Origin: Ligustrum vulgare
Lineage: Eukaryota > Streptophyta > Magnoliopsida > Lamiales > Oleaceae
Direction: 5' to 3'
Assembly: GCA_963555705.1 (NCBI GenBank)
Contig: OY743179.1
Coordinates: forward strand, 16,748,692 to 16,812,691
DNA: 64,000 bases
This document shows, one piece after another, positions 23,550 to 35,043 of this stretch (the first letter of the stretch is position 1; every line of letters starts with the position of its first letter). Under the pieces are notes generated by a model that was given only the letters and a program-made list of their open reading frames with translations, was not told the DNA's origin and did no database searches. A program made the position numbers and the translations under genes.

Positions 23550-24165
23550 ATGAATTCATTAGTTACAATTGTAATTAATTACAAAATTGAATGAAAGTTA
23601 CTATTGTAATTAATTACAAACTATAAATTAATTACGTTATGCCGTTAATTACAGTTTGTAATTAATTACAACTCGTAACTAATCCAATTAATTTAAAAAA
23701 TTAAATTTCGAGTGAGTTGTTATACAATTAAACTAAAATAGTAATTAATTAGTTATATTTGTAATTGATTACAAAATTGAAATTTAGTTACCATATTAAT
23801 TAATTACAAACGGTAACTCATTATAATTTGTAATTAATTCAATTATTTTTTAAAGAAAAATAGAACTTTGAGTGTCTTGTATTATATATACAATTAATTT
23901 AGAATAGTAATTAATTAGTTACATTTGTAATTAATTACAAAATTGAAATTAAGTTACAATTGTAATTAATTAAAATTAAAAAGTGTTATTTATTACAATT
24001 TGTAGCTAATTCAATTAATTTTTTAAAAAAAGGAGTGGAATTTCTTGTGACTTGTAATAAACAAATAAATTACAATAGTAAATAATTAATTACATTTGTA
24101 ATTGATTACAAAATTGAAATTTAGTTACAATTGTAATTAATTACAAATTGTATTTCTACAACTTC
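23550..24165. repeat. AT-rich tandem repeat with nested TTAATTACAA palindromes, about 3.5 units
   Basis: Related units begin near 23550, 23742, 23908 and 24079, so the period is about 166-190 bp. Each carries TTTGTAATTAATTACAA-type palindromes, TTAGTTACA, and a TTTTTTAAAAAA core. It separates the pseudogene fragments from the 3' end of the UGT gene. Confidence 0.75.
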
Positions 24166-24461
24166 ATGAAAAAAACCTGATTTTGTAAATATGTTTTGTT
24201 TTGTTAAAATATATTTTAAAATACCTGATACTTAAAATATAGGTGTTTCAAGTTATGTATTTGTATATTTAACCCAATGTTTAATGCATTATTACATTCT
24301 GAAACAATTCTATCAAGTATGGGCCTAGTGTGTAAACTAGTGAATAATTGTAGCCTAGTGTGTAAACTAGTGAATAATTGTAGTATGGGCCATCAACGTA
24401 TGAATGATGGTTGAACTGGGCATGATAGAGCAATATAACAATTACGATCTCGTTAAGATTT

Positions 24462-25963
24462 TTATCCCTTTGTCCATGACTCAATGAGCTTTTCCATGGA
24501 TAAATGGGAAGACCCACCTTCTTGAACTGCAGCCTTGGCGCAGTTTCTCATAGCCACAACCTGATCCCTCACCGATTTTCCATTCTCTGAGTCCATCAAC
24601 TCTATGAGTCGCTTCTCCAGCTCAGCAGCTGTCACAGACCCGTTAGCAGACTCAGTCAAACTCAATGCCACCTTTATTTCTTCTACCATGAAAAGCCCAT
24701 TCATCCTTTGCTCTGCATACAGTGGCCAGGCTAACATTGGTACACCAGCGCAAATAGCCTCCAGAACTGAGTTCCAACCACAGTGAGTCACGAATCCGCC
24801 CACCGAGTCATGACTTAGCACCTCCACTTGTGGCGCCCAAGACTTCACCACCAGCCCTCTATCTTTAGTTCTTTCCAAGAAACCTGTTAAAGGCAAAATT
24901 TAAATAAAAACTGTTACTTTTCTCCAACAGATTGCCTCAGATTCAAATGATAAGAGAAACAGCAGTGGGTCAAATTCAAAAGGAAACCTTGTGGCAACAA
25001 AGCATCCAAGTCTGGTTGTGCTGGTGCCTTGGTTTCATTCTCGGTGGGTGGATTTCGTACCACCCAAAGAAACCTTTGGGCGCTATTTTCCAACCCCGCC
25101 GCTATCTCCACCAGCTGTTCCGCCGTGAACAATCCACTGCTCCCAAAACACAGAAAAACAACACTTCTACTGGGCTGTAAATTTAACCAACTCAAACACT
25201 CATGTTCCTCACTTTTACTGTCTCCGTCATTGCTTGCAACCAGAGGCCCAACACAGTATATAGGCGGCGTTTGTCCATTTGGAATACATAAACCATCAGA
25301 TAATGCTTTCACTGCTCTTGATTCAAGAGCTGCAAAAGAATTTACCAAAATCCCAGATGATTTTCCCTTCTGTATTGCAGTTTCTAAGATCAATTTGTAT
25401 ATTTTACTTTCACGGTCGAACATAACTTTTGGCATATCTTGGGAATAAATTGGTGGGATGCCTGGAACTTGAATGTAATCATATAGATCTTTGATGTTTT
25501 TTGTAATGGTTTCATGGAGAGTTGGAATATGCAAGAAATGGCAAAGCCCAGAGGCACTTGGTGTGAAGAAATAGTAAGTGGGAATTCCAAGTTTTGAAGA
25601 AACTTGATAAGCAGCATTACAGAAGAAATCTATGAAAAAGGCTACGAGATTTGATTTCTGAGATATATTCTGAAGGGCTTGGTGGACGTCTGGGTTGTTG
25701 AGGCGGGGAATTTCGAAGGAGAGTTCTTCGATAGAGATGGAGGTGGGAGGAAGTTCAACAGCAGGGAGGTGGTGGAAGGTGATAGAAGAGGTGGTGGCAG
25801 TGACATGGTTTACGTAGCTGGGTGAGATGGCGATGTCGCCGGTGGTGACGAAGATTGTTATGGAGAATGAAGGGCGGTGCTTGAGGAGAAGCTTCCCGAG
25901 CTCCACCATGGGAATTATGTGGCCAAATCCGGGAGAGGGATACAACACAATTGTGTCAGCCAT
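24462..25963 (-). CDS. UDP-glycosyltransferase, UGT88-like
   Basis: The two exons are 24988-25963 and 24462-24883, with a 104-bp GT-AG intron at the codon for Gly326 ([12 protein letters not shown]). The product is 465 residues, the normal length for family-1 plant UGTs. The N-terminus [20 protein letters not shown] carries the catalytic His15, and the partner Asp is in FFIDFF (Asp112). The 44-residue PSPG sugar-donor box spans 341-384, from [10 protein letters not shown] to LYAEQ, with HCGWNS intact. It is a soluble cytosolic enzyme expected to move glucose from UDP-glucose to a phenolic such as a flavonoid or chalcone. The Trp opening the PSPG box favours glucose over glucuronic acid, which uses Arg there in UGT88D enzymes. 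The ATG at 25963 (ACCATGGCT context) is preferred over the in-frame ATG at 25981, which lies too close to the TATA box. The acceptor cannot be told from sequence. Confidence 0.93.
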
Positions 25964-26003
25964 GGTAGATGAACTTATCATCAATAGAAAGATCAGAGGT
26001 GCC

Positions 26004-26010
26004 TTATAAA
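26004..26010 (-). promoter_or_regulatory. TATA box of the UGT gene
   Basis: TTTATAA on the minus strand lies 41-47 bases upstream of the chosen ATG. This places transcription start near 25975-25980 and argues for the downstream ATG. Confidence 0.6.
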
Positions 26011-26951
26011 AGATCTTTTAGTCTGTTAGGTAATCATTTTTGTTTATAAACTAATTTATAATAATTTTTTGTATTTATTTTCGAAAATATTTTTTGTTTT
26101 TCATTTTTTGTGATTTTTTTTAAAATTGTTGAAAATGCGTCTAATTTGTTATTTCTGAAAATTATCTTCGAAAATAAAAAACTAAAAAACACGTTTTGTT
26201 TAAAATTTTACAGAAAATTATTTTATATACTTGTAATTACATTGCTTGTGAATAATATATATATTCACACATATATGATATACACAATATAAATGAAATA
26301 GAGATGTCATATTTGAGTTAACATATTTGATTATGTCAAAAAAGTTCAAAAATTCATACGTTAATCAATGATGTCCTAACTTTCTACAATACAAAAGTTA
26401 AAAAAAAATGTTTAATAATTGCACGCATGATACTTCATAAGAGAGATTGTTGAATATGGAGTTTTAAGTAAAAAACGGAGTGTAATTCGAAATTATATAT
26501 CAAAAGTTATACAAGTTTGAAGATAATGACTTATAAAACAAATAAGGGAATGACTAAATTGAAAGAAAATTAAATTTTATGGACTAATGTGCAAGAAAAT
26601 CTAAAGTTGAAGGACTTAAATTGCAAATAAATTAGGATTTTTTCGAAAGAAATTTCAAAATATGATGACTGAAATGACAAATTTTGAAATTTGGGGGATC
26701 AATAATATAATTAAAATGACAAATTTTGAAAAATTTCAAATTTTTGAGGATTTTTTAATTTCTTTTTTAAAAAAAGGAAAACACGGAAATCGTGAGTTCC
26801 GCGTTTTTCACTTCCTTCACTAATTTTAGAAAATATTTTTGAAAATTTTTCTAGAAAACGACGACGCAAGAGAAAAAAGTGGTAGCTTTCAAAAAAAATA
26901 ATAGTAATCCTTCTTTTTCAACTACTCTTTCTCTCTCTTGCATATACGTCC
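26011..26951. other. UGT upstream region, no second gene
   Basis: The sequence is AT-rich and non-coding. A stretch at 26560-26760 repeats AAATTTTGAAATTT-like motifs. No recognisable gene or element end was found. Confidence 0.4.
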
Positions 26952-26959
26952 CTTGCATC

Positions 26960-28343
26960 TAGGGCTGCACAAAAAAACCATCAAACCGCAAACCGAATCG
27001 AAACCGTTGGTTCGGTTCCACGTGGACCCGCCAATATTTTCAAACCAAACCAAATCAAACCGTTTCAAAATGGTTTGGTTTAGGTTTCAATTTTTAAAAA
27101 CCGCTTAAACCAAACCAAACCGCTAATTTTTTTAATTAAAAATTTAATTTTTATTCATTTAAATTTAGAGTTTTTTTCTCAAAAATTTTCAAATTTATCT
27201 AATGAATAAAAATTCTTGTCTTTTTTTTTTTTAAAAAGTTATTGTCTAATGTCCAACCACAAAATCTGATTAACCTTTAACTCATACCACATTTTAACAA
27301 CATACTCCAATCCTAAAATTCCATTAACATATAACCCACACCATCCTTAAATCACATACTCCAGCCTCAAAAGCTCATTTAATAGATATTCAAACAAAAA
27401 ATGTTCCCACTTCTTAATTCAATCATTAATTTTCTGTTTTCATTCGTCTTCCTTGTTTCCTTCCAACTTTCAAGTTCCTCTTTCACTAATATCAATTAGA
27501 TTCTTATAATAATAGACAGAGGTGATAGGTGTACTTTCAATTTCTTCCTGCATTTGATTTTATTTTAGAGAGTCATGGAAGATGTTTCAATCTATATCAG
27601 AAGGTTTGAATCAGGGTAAGAATTTGAATATCACTTGTTTAACTTTCTTTGCAAGCAAAATCATTCGATTATTTTATTTATTTTATTAGAATTTACTCAT
27701 TGTTAAATTTCAGAATCTGGACAACAAAGATAAGTTAGCAAGAAGAGAGCCAAGACAAAATATTATTACTGTGAAAAATTGTATAAGCATCATACTAATA
27801 ATTGTGGTACTTGTACTTTATCAAATCATATCACACATTTATGCAAGAAAAGTATCCGTATATGGTTTCAAATAAAAAGGAAAAAAAAATTACTAGCTAT
27901 GGTATGTCTTAGAATAGTGATTTTTCTAAGAATTTTGATGACGATGACCTATCATGTTTGTTCGGAAAGAAGTTAGAGAACAAATAAAATGCAATTACAA
28001 ATTTACAATTGTTTCTTAACTTCATGTTTTTATTTTGAATTGAAAAAAAATTCGAATGAATTTAATATCTAACATTATTAATTCTCGTATTTACTTATAT
28101 ATTAACTTATTTTATCTTTATATTAAAATATATGAGTTAATTTAACGTCTAAAATATATTATATTATGTCGATAGGTAAAAATCGCGGATTAAAACCGAA
28201 CCAAACCGCAAAAAATGGTTTGGTTTGGTTTGGTTTGTAAAATGAAATGGTTTGGTTTGGTTTGAGAAAATGCCAAACCCCTTGAAATGATTTGGTTTGA
28301 AAATATGTCAAAAACCGCCCAAATCGGACCGCGTTCACCCCTA
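26960..28343 (+). mobile_element. hAT transposon, internally deleted, BED-finger remnant, 8-bp target duplication
   Basis: CTTGCATC flanks the element exactly (26952-26959 and 28344-28351). The ends TAGGGCTGCAC and GTTCACCCCTA are hAT-type inverted repeats, followed inward by dense AACCGAACC / GGTTTGGTT motifs. The interior (27749-27860) reads KHHTNNCGTCTLSNHITHLC, a degenerate BED zinc finger whose first Cys is lost. The rest of the transposase is absent, so it would need help in trans. Confidence 0.88.
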
Positions 28344-29350
28344 CTTGCATCCCACCTCCACCCTCACCTATCCATGTACCTTGTCAACACTTTTTTCACC
28401 TTCTTCTTTTTTCTTAAATATTTTAAAATCGATATTAAAAATAATTTTTTTTTAATTTCGTATTATACAATTTAACGAGATCTTCAATATGATTATAGTA
28501 TCAATATATAAATTTTTAAGAAATTTAAAAATAAATATTTATCACATATAAATTATCAATGCAATTTAAACATATGCATTTGTTTTGTAAAAGTTCATTT
28601 TATGTTTTCAAACAAAGAATTTTAATTTTTGAGATAAAATATGTGATTGAAAAATAATTTTAAAAATTGTATATGGTTGAAAATGTGTATGGTTATGTGC
28701 GCGCCCACACCCAGGCATCAATCGACCACTCAATTGAAATGGACTACTAAAATTGAATGCAAAAGAGTAAAATAATGTTATTCAAACAATTATGAGAAAA
28801 TAATGCTATTTCAGAGTAAATTGATGACATTCAAAACAATTGTGGCAATAAGATTACAGTTACTGAACAGGGCTTAAATTTCTGTGCTTTTGTCTTAATA
28901 TTCGTGGTTACTTTGCGATATCAACAAAGTCAAGATATTGTACTATTTTGCTCTTTTGCATATTCCAGTTGGGTGGTCGATTGATGCATGTAGTGGGCGT
29001 GCACATAATCTTACAAATTTTCAACCATATAAAATTCCTTAAATTATTTTTCAATCACATATTTTACCTCGAAAATTAAAATTCTTTGTTTAGAAACATA
29101 AAAAACTTTTACAAAACAAAGGCATGTGCTTAAATTGAACTGATAATTTATATGTGATAAATATTAATTTTTAAAGTAGTAAAATTTATATATTAATAAT
29201 ATACTCATATTGAAGATCTCGTTAAATCGTATAATATGAAATTACAAAAAAAAATTATTTTCAATATCAATTTTAAAATATTTGAGGAAAAAAAAAAGAG
29301 GAAGAAAAAAGTGGGGTGTGTGGGTAGGTGGGGGTGGGATACAAGACAAT
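28344..29350. repeat. 1-kb foldback structure with arms of about 380 bp
   Basis: The left arm (about 28344-28740) and right arm (about 28965-29345) are reverse complements at high identity. Shared strings include TTTAACGAGATCTTCAATATGA, TATTTATCACATATAAATTATCA and GCATCAATCGACCAC. About 220 bp of unrelated DNA lies between them. The hAT element has inserted at the outer edge of the left arm. Confidence 0.8.
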
Positions 29351-29526
29351 GTATAGTGAGTTTCCTAACGTAATCATTACTGTTTATAAACCAATTTATA
29401 AATAACAAATTTTTTCAAACCACTTTTTAATCATCCAAAATTTCTCTCTCCACTCTTCAACCACTCATCTTACAGTAAAAAAAGTTTATAAACTGCTACA
29501 GTGTTACCAAACAGTACAATAAATGC

Positions 29527-29528
<2 letters not shown>

Positions 29529-29561
<33 letters not shown>

Positions 29562-29608
29562 AAATGCAGGATCAGTTTTAGGTTTATATATATATATATA
29601 TATATATA
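29529..29608. repeat. (GA)n and (TA)n microsatellites
   Basis: There is a GA run at 29529-29558 and a TA run at 29585-29608. Confidence 0.9.
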
Positions 29609-29642
29609 AAAAAAACCGCCACTTTTCCGTCAAATGGGATGA

Positions 29643-29773
29643 AGGTCATGTTCACCTTCGTTAAAGAGGGTGAACAAATTTGTTCTCTCTCTGCAGACCT
29701 TACTATCGACCATGTCTTGCATTTGATTTGTTCTCTCTCTGCAGACCTTACTATCGACCATGTCTAGCATTTG
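29643..29773. repeat. Mutator-like terminal fragment plus 48-bp tandem duplication
   Basis: 29643-29690 matches the right terminus of the element at 52004-53848 (TTCACC, GTTAA, GAGGGTGAACAAATTTG, TTCTC). It runs into two 48-bp units (29678-29725 and 29726-29773) that differ by one or two bases and contain CTGCAGACCTTACTATCGAC. Confidence 0.75.
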
Positions 29774-29850
29774 GTATATTTTAATAATTTTTTTTTTTTG
29801 ACATATCAGCACTAACATTGGACACACTTCTACCAGGGGAAAGGTCTAAG

Positions 29851-30339
29851 TAGGGGTGGGCATTAATCCACGCAAATCGTCGAAACCAACCTGATCTGAT
29901 CAGTTTGGGTCGATTTTTAATGAAAATTGGGTTGGGTTATACAAAAAAAGATTTGTTCGGATTGGGTTGGGTTGGGTTGGGTTGGGTGAAAAACTCAACC
30001 CAATCAAAATTTTAAAAATACAGGACCATTTAAATTTCAAGAATCTTAAACCCATTTTTAATTGGATGAAACTCAAATATGATTTAAACATATTTTAGTT
30101 TTATTAGCAAGTATTCAATTTATTATATTTGAGCTTATTGTATTGTACATAATTTATTTGAGTTAATAGTTGATTTATAGGCGTAATTTTTTAATTTTCT
30201 AAAATTTTTAGTTAATTGGACCAAAGCTCAAACCACTCAACTCAACCCGACCCGATCGAAACTTGATGGGTTGGGTTCGGGTTGGGCAGGGTTCGAGTTG
30301 GGCAAAAAATTGACTCAATCCAACACAAGCCCACCCCTA
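29851..30339. mobile_element. 489-bp hAT MITE, perfect 8-bp target duplication
   Basis: GGTCTAAG flanks it at 29843-29850 and 30340-30347. The ends are TAGGGGTGGGC and GCCCACCCCTA, an 11-bp perfect inverted repeat. Subterminal GGGTTGGGTT runs face AACCC runs on the other side. There is no ORF. Confidence 0.92.
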
Positions 30340-30689
30340 GGTCTAAGTACTTGGTTGAGAGAGAAAGAGAGAGATATTATTTTAAGGTTAAATTGTAGAT
30401 ATAAGGTGAATGTTGAAAGTAGGGGAAAAAAAAAGAGAAAAAAGGGAAAAATGAAGAGAGATATTGATACAAATTCAAATAAATTAATAAAAAAATAGTG
30501 AAATGGGTCAAGTACAAGGTCTAATTTTGGACCTTCTGAATGACTTTTGTAGAGAAAAATGGGGAGAAAGTGGAAGAGAGAGAAGAAAAAAGAGATATAA
30601 GAGTGAGACCCACAATTTTATGTGTCTTTCTCTCTCACACACTAACCTCAAGACCAACCCAAACCATTAAAGATGCTCTAAGGGGTTCG

Positions 30690-31660
30690 AGAGTTAATTG
30701 TCTCACTAATCAGCCATCCATGTCTTTGAGTAATTATTCAGGTCTAAGTTGTCACTAAACTTTTGTTTGTCTTTGACTGATCATTGAGTTTTAAAATATC
30801 GAATTTTGGTCATTAAATTATAAGTTAACTGTCTCATTAATTATTGAAATTATGTCTTTGACTAATCACTGAAATTTAAGTTGTCGAGTTTTGGTTACTA
30901 AACCCATCAAAATATTGAACTATAATCAGTGACTTAAACTTTTATAATAGAATTGATGAAATGGTAAAAGGAATGTACAATGATGACAGGTCACCATTAA
31001 TCGACAAATCACGGCACACAAAATTTTCCAGTGAGAAATTTTTAAAAATGTCTTTAATTGGTGACTAAACTTTAAAAACATATTTGACAGTTGTTTTGTT
31101 ATATAAAATTAATTATTTTGTAAGAACATTTATAAATTTTCAAGTCAGTCGTATCATTTTTACAAGTTTAGTGACAAAACTATCTTAAAATTTAGTGAAA
31201 AATCAAAGACATTTTTTAATTTAGTGACAAATCGAAGATGTAGATAAAAATTTCTTATATTGCAATTTGATGTGATGTGATTGATCATGGTTAAATGTGA
31301 CATGACATCACATGTATATTCTGTCTGTCACGTCATCAATTTCGTTATGAAAACTAAGTCAATGACTAATAACCAACATTTTAATAAGTTTAATGATTAA
31401 AACTCGATATTTTAAAATTCATTGACCAGTCAAACACATAGACACAAGTTCACATATAATTGGAACAATTAACTCATAAGTTGGTAATCAAAACTCGATA
31501 TTTTAAATTTCAGTGATCATTCGAAGACATAAAATAAGTTCAGCGATTACTAAAATAATTAACCCATAAATTTAATGATCAAAACTCAATTCTCTTTAAA
31601 CTTCAATGATCAACGGGAATATAAATTCAGTAATTATTGAAATAATTAATTTGAGGTTCA
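30690..31660. mobile_element. long-inverted-repeat element (foldback or Mutator-like MITE)
   Basis: The left side (30690-30910) and right side (31390-31655) are inverted copies. The mirrored order is TTTGACTGATCATTGAG, AAAATATCGA, TTTTGGTCATTAAATTATA and GTTAATTGTCTC. Ends and target duplication are not sharp. Non-coding. Confidence 0.55.
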
Positions 31661-31682
31661 GTCATGGTTAGTAGATGAATTC

Positions 31683-33279
31683 GAGTTAAATGTTCTCATT
31701 GCCACTATACTATTGAAAAGCTTTCTCAAGTGCCATTGTACTTTAAATTGTGTTTGATTTACCATTGAACTTCAAGTTTAAAACTTTCATTGCCACTGTA
31801 CTATTTCAAAGACTTATTAAATGCCATTGAACTTTAAATGTCATTTGATGTGCCATTAAACTATTAAAAGGGTACCCCATTTGCAACTCCCTTTAAAACC
31901 TTTTCAATTTTTTTTAATTAATTATTCTTTTGTTTGTTTCATTATTGTAGATGGATTTACTCATAATTTTTTGTTGATTAAATAAAAAAAATCTCTCTTC
32001 ATTATGAGAATATTAATGATAGATAAAATATATTTATGTAGATTCTTTTAGTATTTTTTTTAATAAAAACAAGTTGTCCATATTAATCGAGCATTTCTTC
32101 TAGAAAATTATTTTTATCTATTTATTAATATTTTATGAAAAGAAAATTATTTATAATAATGTTATGATTAAAATGGATTATTACATTTCTTCTTTCAAAA
32201 AATTTATTTAATTCAAATATAATTCTAAACAAAATGTCCATTCTTTAACTCCATTTTATATTTTTTTATTAACTATTTTTCATTTGTTTCATTAATTGCA
32301 AAATGGATTTATAATTTTTTTTATTCAAGAAATAATTTTCTCTTATTTTCAGAATATTCACGATAAATAAAAATATATCTTTTTAGATTCTTCTAATGAA
32401 TTTTTTATAGAAATTTGTATTATCCTAATTAATCGAGCATTTCTTTCGACAACAAATCCATTTACAATGATGTTTAGAATTATATTTGAATTAAATTAAT
32501 TTTCTGAAAGAAGAAATTCAATAAACTCATTTACAATAACTTCCAAAAATAATTTTAATTATTTCTTATCCATTTCCAATAATGCAATAATTCCTTGAAA
32601 ATTATTTTTATTTTAAAAATCCTCTGAACATCATTGTAATAATTCTCTTTTCATAAAATATTAAGGATATATAAACATATTTTTTTCTAGAAGAAATGCT
32701 CAATTAATATGGACAACTCAATTATATTTAAAAAAAAAAAAACTCATTGAAAGAACCTATATGAATATATTTTATCTATCATTAATATTCTCATTATTTT
32801 AAATAATTTCATTTTCATAAAATATTAATAGTAGAAAAAATTACTTTTGTAGAAGAAATGTTCGAATAACATGGACAACCCATTTCTACACCAAAAAAAA
32901 AAAAAAAAAACCCCTCATTGAAAGAATCTGCACAAACATATTTTCATCAATTATTAATATTTTCATAATGAAGGGAACACAATTTATTGAATCAATAAAA
33001 AAAAAATTATGAATAAATTCATCTACAATAATGAAACAAAAAAAAATATTTAATAGAAAATCGAAACGATTTTAAAGTTCAATGGAATACCCTTTTAATA
33101 GTTCAATGGTACACCAAAAGACATTTAAAGTTCAATGACATTTGGGGAATCTTTGAAATAGTATAGTGGCAATAGGAGTTTTAATCTTAAGGTGCAATGG
33201 CATGTCAGGCACAATTTAAAGTTCAATGACATTTGAGAATACTTTGCAATAGTACAGTGGTAATGAGAGCATTTAACTC
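31683..33279. mobile_element. 1.6-kb foldback element built from repeated inverted modules
   Basis: The ends GAGTTAAATG and CATTTAACTC are inverted. The arms (31683 to about 32170 and about 32790 to 33279) match over nearly 490 bp, including CATTGCCACTGTACTATT-like and TTTCATTATTGTAGATG strings. The centre holds further diverged copies of the same module (TCGAGCATTTCTT, GTTGTCCATATTA). There is no coding content. I could not define a clean target duplication. Confidence 0.7.
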
Positions 33280-34924
33280 AGAAGAATTCATATAAATACG
33301 AAAGAGAAAATATAGATAAGTTCATCAATATAGCAATGAAGTAGCAAAGTTGTCTTGGCCTTGTATGTCAGTATTAAAATCTCACCTAAATATATATGTG
33401 AGTGTTCGGCAAGATTTTTTTTTTTTGATTTTTTTTGTGTGTGTGTTGTATGTGTGTTTATAAACATGTTTTTTTTACATAATTTCTCAAATTATTTTTT
33501 AACCACACTTTTTTTCTCTCCAATTTTTAACTACACATTTTACTTAAAAAATACCAAAAAAAAAAAAAAGGTAAAGAATAGCCACCGAACATATTGATAT
33601 ATAATTGTATCAATTATTCATATGTTGAAATATATTTTTCTTTAATCATATGTGATTCTTTTTGTATTTGAGAGTTTTCTTGTTATTAGAGCATATATTT
33701 AATAATGTCGTAAAAAAATGAAAACCTCTCCAATGAAGAGATGCAAACGAAATGCATTTTATATTTTCTGCAAAAATGTAAAAATACATGTAAATTCACA
33801 ATTTTATTTTTTATTTTTTTCGTATTCATGGGGACGAAAAATGAATTTATAAGGCCCTGTTTAGCTGATTTTAATATGAAATTGGAATTATTTGATTAAT
33901 TTATTTATTTTTTCTAGATAAGATGTATGGTTAAAAGTTGGAGAGAGAAAATGTGAATGATTAAAACGTGGTATAAAAAATTGTTTAAATTAATTTTTGC
34001 CTCTTTTTATCTTATAGTAAAATAAATTACAAATTAATGTGTAAACGTACGGAGCCTAAATTTAAATTCACTCGAATATAATTTTATACTCAAAAGTCAA
34101 AAGTTGGGTACAAATTAATATTAATCAAGAGTAATAAATTGTTCCTTTTGTGTTTGGACTTCAGCCCGTGTCTGGCAGAGTGGCAGGCTACTTGAAGTCA
34201 AAAGATTTGATTTTTTGAACGTTAGTAGTCCCCACTTCTGTAACTACATCTACTTGTCGCCTTTTCCCTTTTCAAATGCCACAGCAAGGTAATCTACAAA
34301 TGACGCATTTGCCCTTAACTGACTTTATACTTTAATTCATAAAATTGTATTATAAGGGTATTCTTGTCGACTCCCAAAAAATGCTGACAAATGCTATATT
34401 AACAATATGATTTCCGTTCTCAGATTTAATATTTTTTTATTACCGATTGAATGTTTTGACTATAAAAGTCTGATAAAATATGGGGAAATAGCTCTCCCAA
34501 ACAGGGGCTCAGTTTATTTATCAATTAAGCGCCAAAGATATCTTTAGACGTGTAAAACTTCAAGACAACGTGAAACACAAAGTCATCACATTTTAAAGTA
34601 GATTTTTTATTTTTCTTTAAATTTTGTTATCGATATACAATAATTTTACTTATACACGTCTTCTCTTTATTGGTGGTTTAAGTCCAATTTCAGTCAGTGT
34701 CTCACTGACCCTCCTGCAAAGTATTTAAAACATATTTTTAAATAACACAGCTTTTCAAATAATTTTTTAATCACAAACATTTTTCTCTCCTTTTCAATCA
34801 TATATTTTATTTCGAAAGTATAAAAAAAATATTTGTAAACACAATTTTTAACAAAAAGAACTTTGATGCTTCCTTTAAACAGTTCATAAACTGGTTTGTT
34901 GGTAGCCATAAATTTGGAAAATTC
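33280..34924. other. AT-rich spacer with MITE-like pieces
   Basis: Short stretches at 33396-33600 and 33850-34060 have the poly-T and TTTTAACCACA style of small plant MITEs, but their ends cannot be defined. No gene was recognised. Sequence at 34150-34330 is less AT-rich but has no open frame of note. Confidence 0.35.
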
Positions 34925-35013
34925 TACTTGGACAACATAGTTGAACGACATGGTGGACAACATACTTATATGAGATGGGGTCCACCATGTTGTCCATCAT
35001 TGTTGTCCAAGTA
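34925..35013. mobile_element. 89-bp palindromic MITE
   Basis: TACTTGGACAACA and TGTTGTCCAAGTA close a near-complete hairpin (inner pairs ATGGTGGACAACAT and GTCCACCATGTTGTCC). If the outer TA is the target duplication, it is a mariner-type MITE. Confidence 0.6.
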
Positions 35014-35043
35014 ACATTTCCCCATAAATTTTGATATTGTGGA

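Noticed and set aside
23550..24165. CRISPR-like array
   Set aside because: This is a plant genome, the units are 166-190 bp and AT-rich palindromic, and there are no short repeats with unique spacers.
25029..25448. 139-codon plus-strand ORF
   Set aside because: Antisense shadow of exon 1 of the UGT gene, whose minus-strand frame carries all family motifs.
29951..30290. Interstitial telomere-like repeat (GGGTT runs)
   Set aside because: The unit is GGGTT, not the plant TTTAGGG, and the runs are subterminal motifs of a hAT MITE with exact 8-bp duplication.
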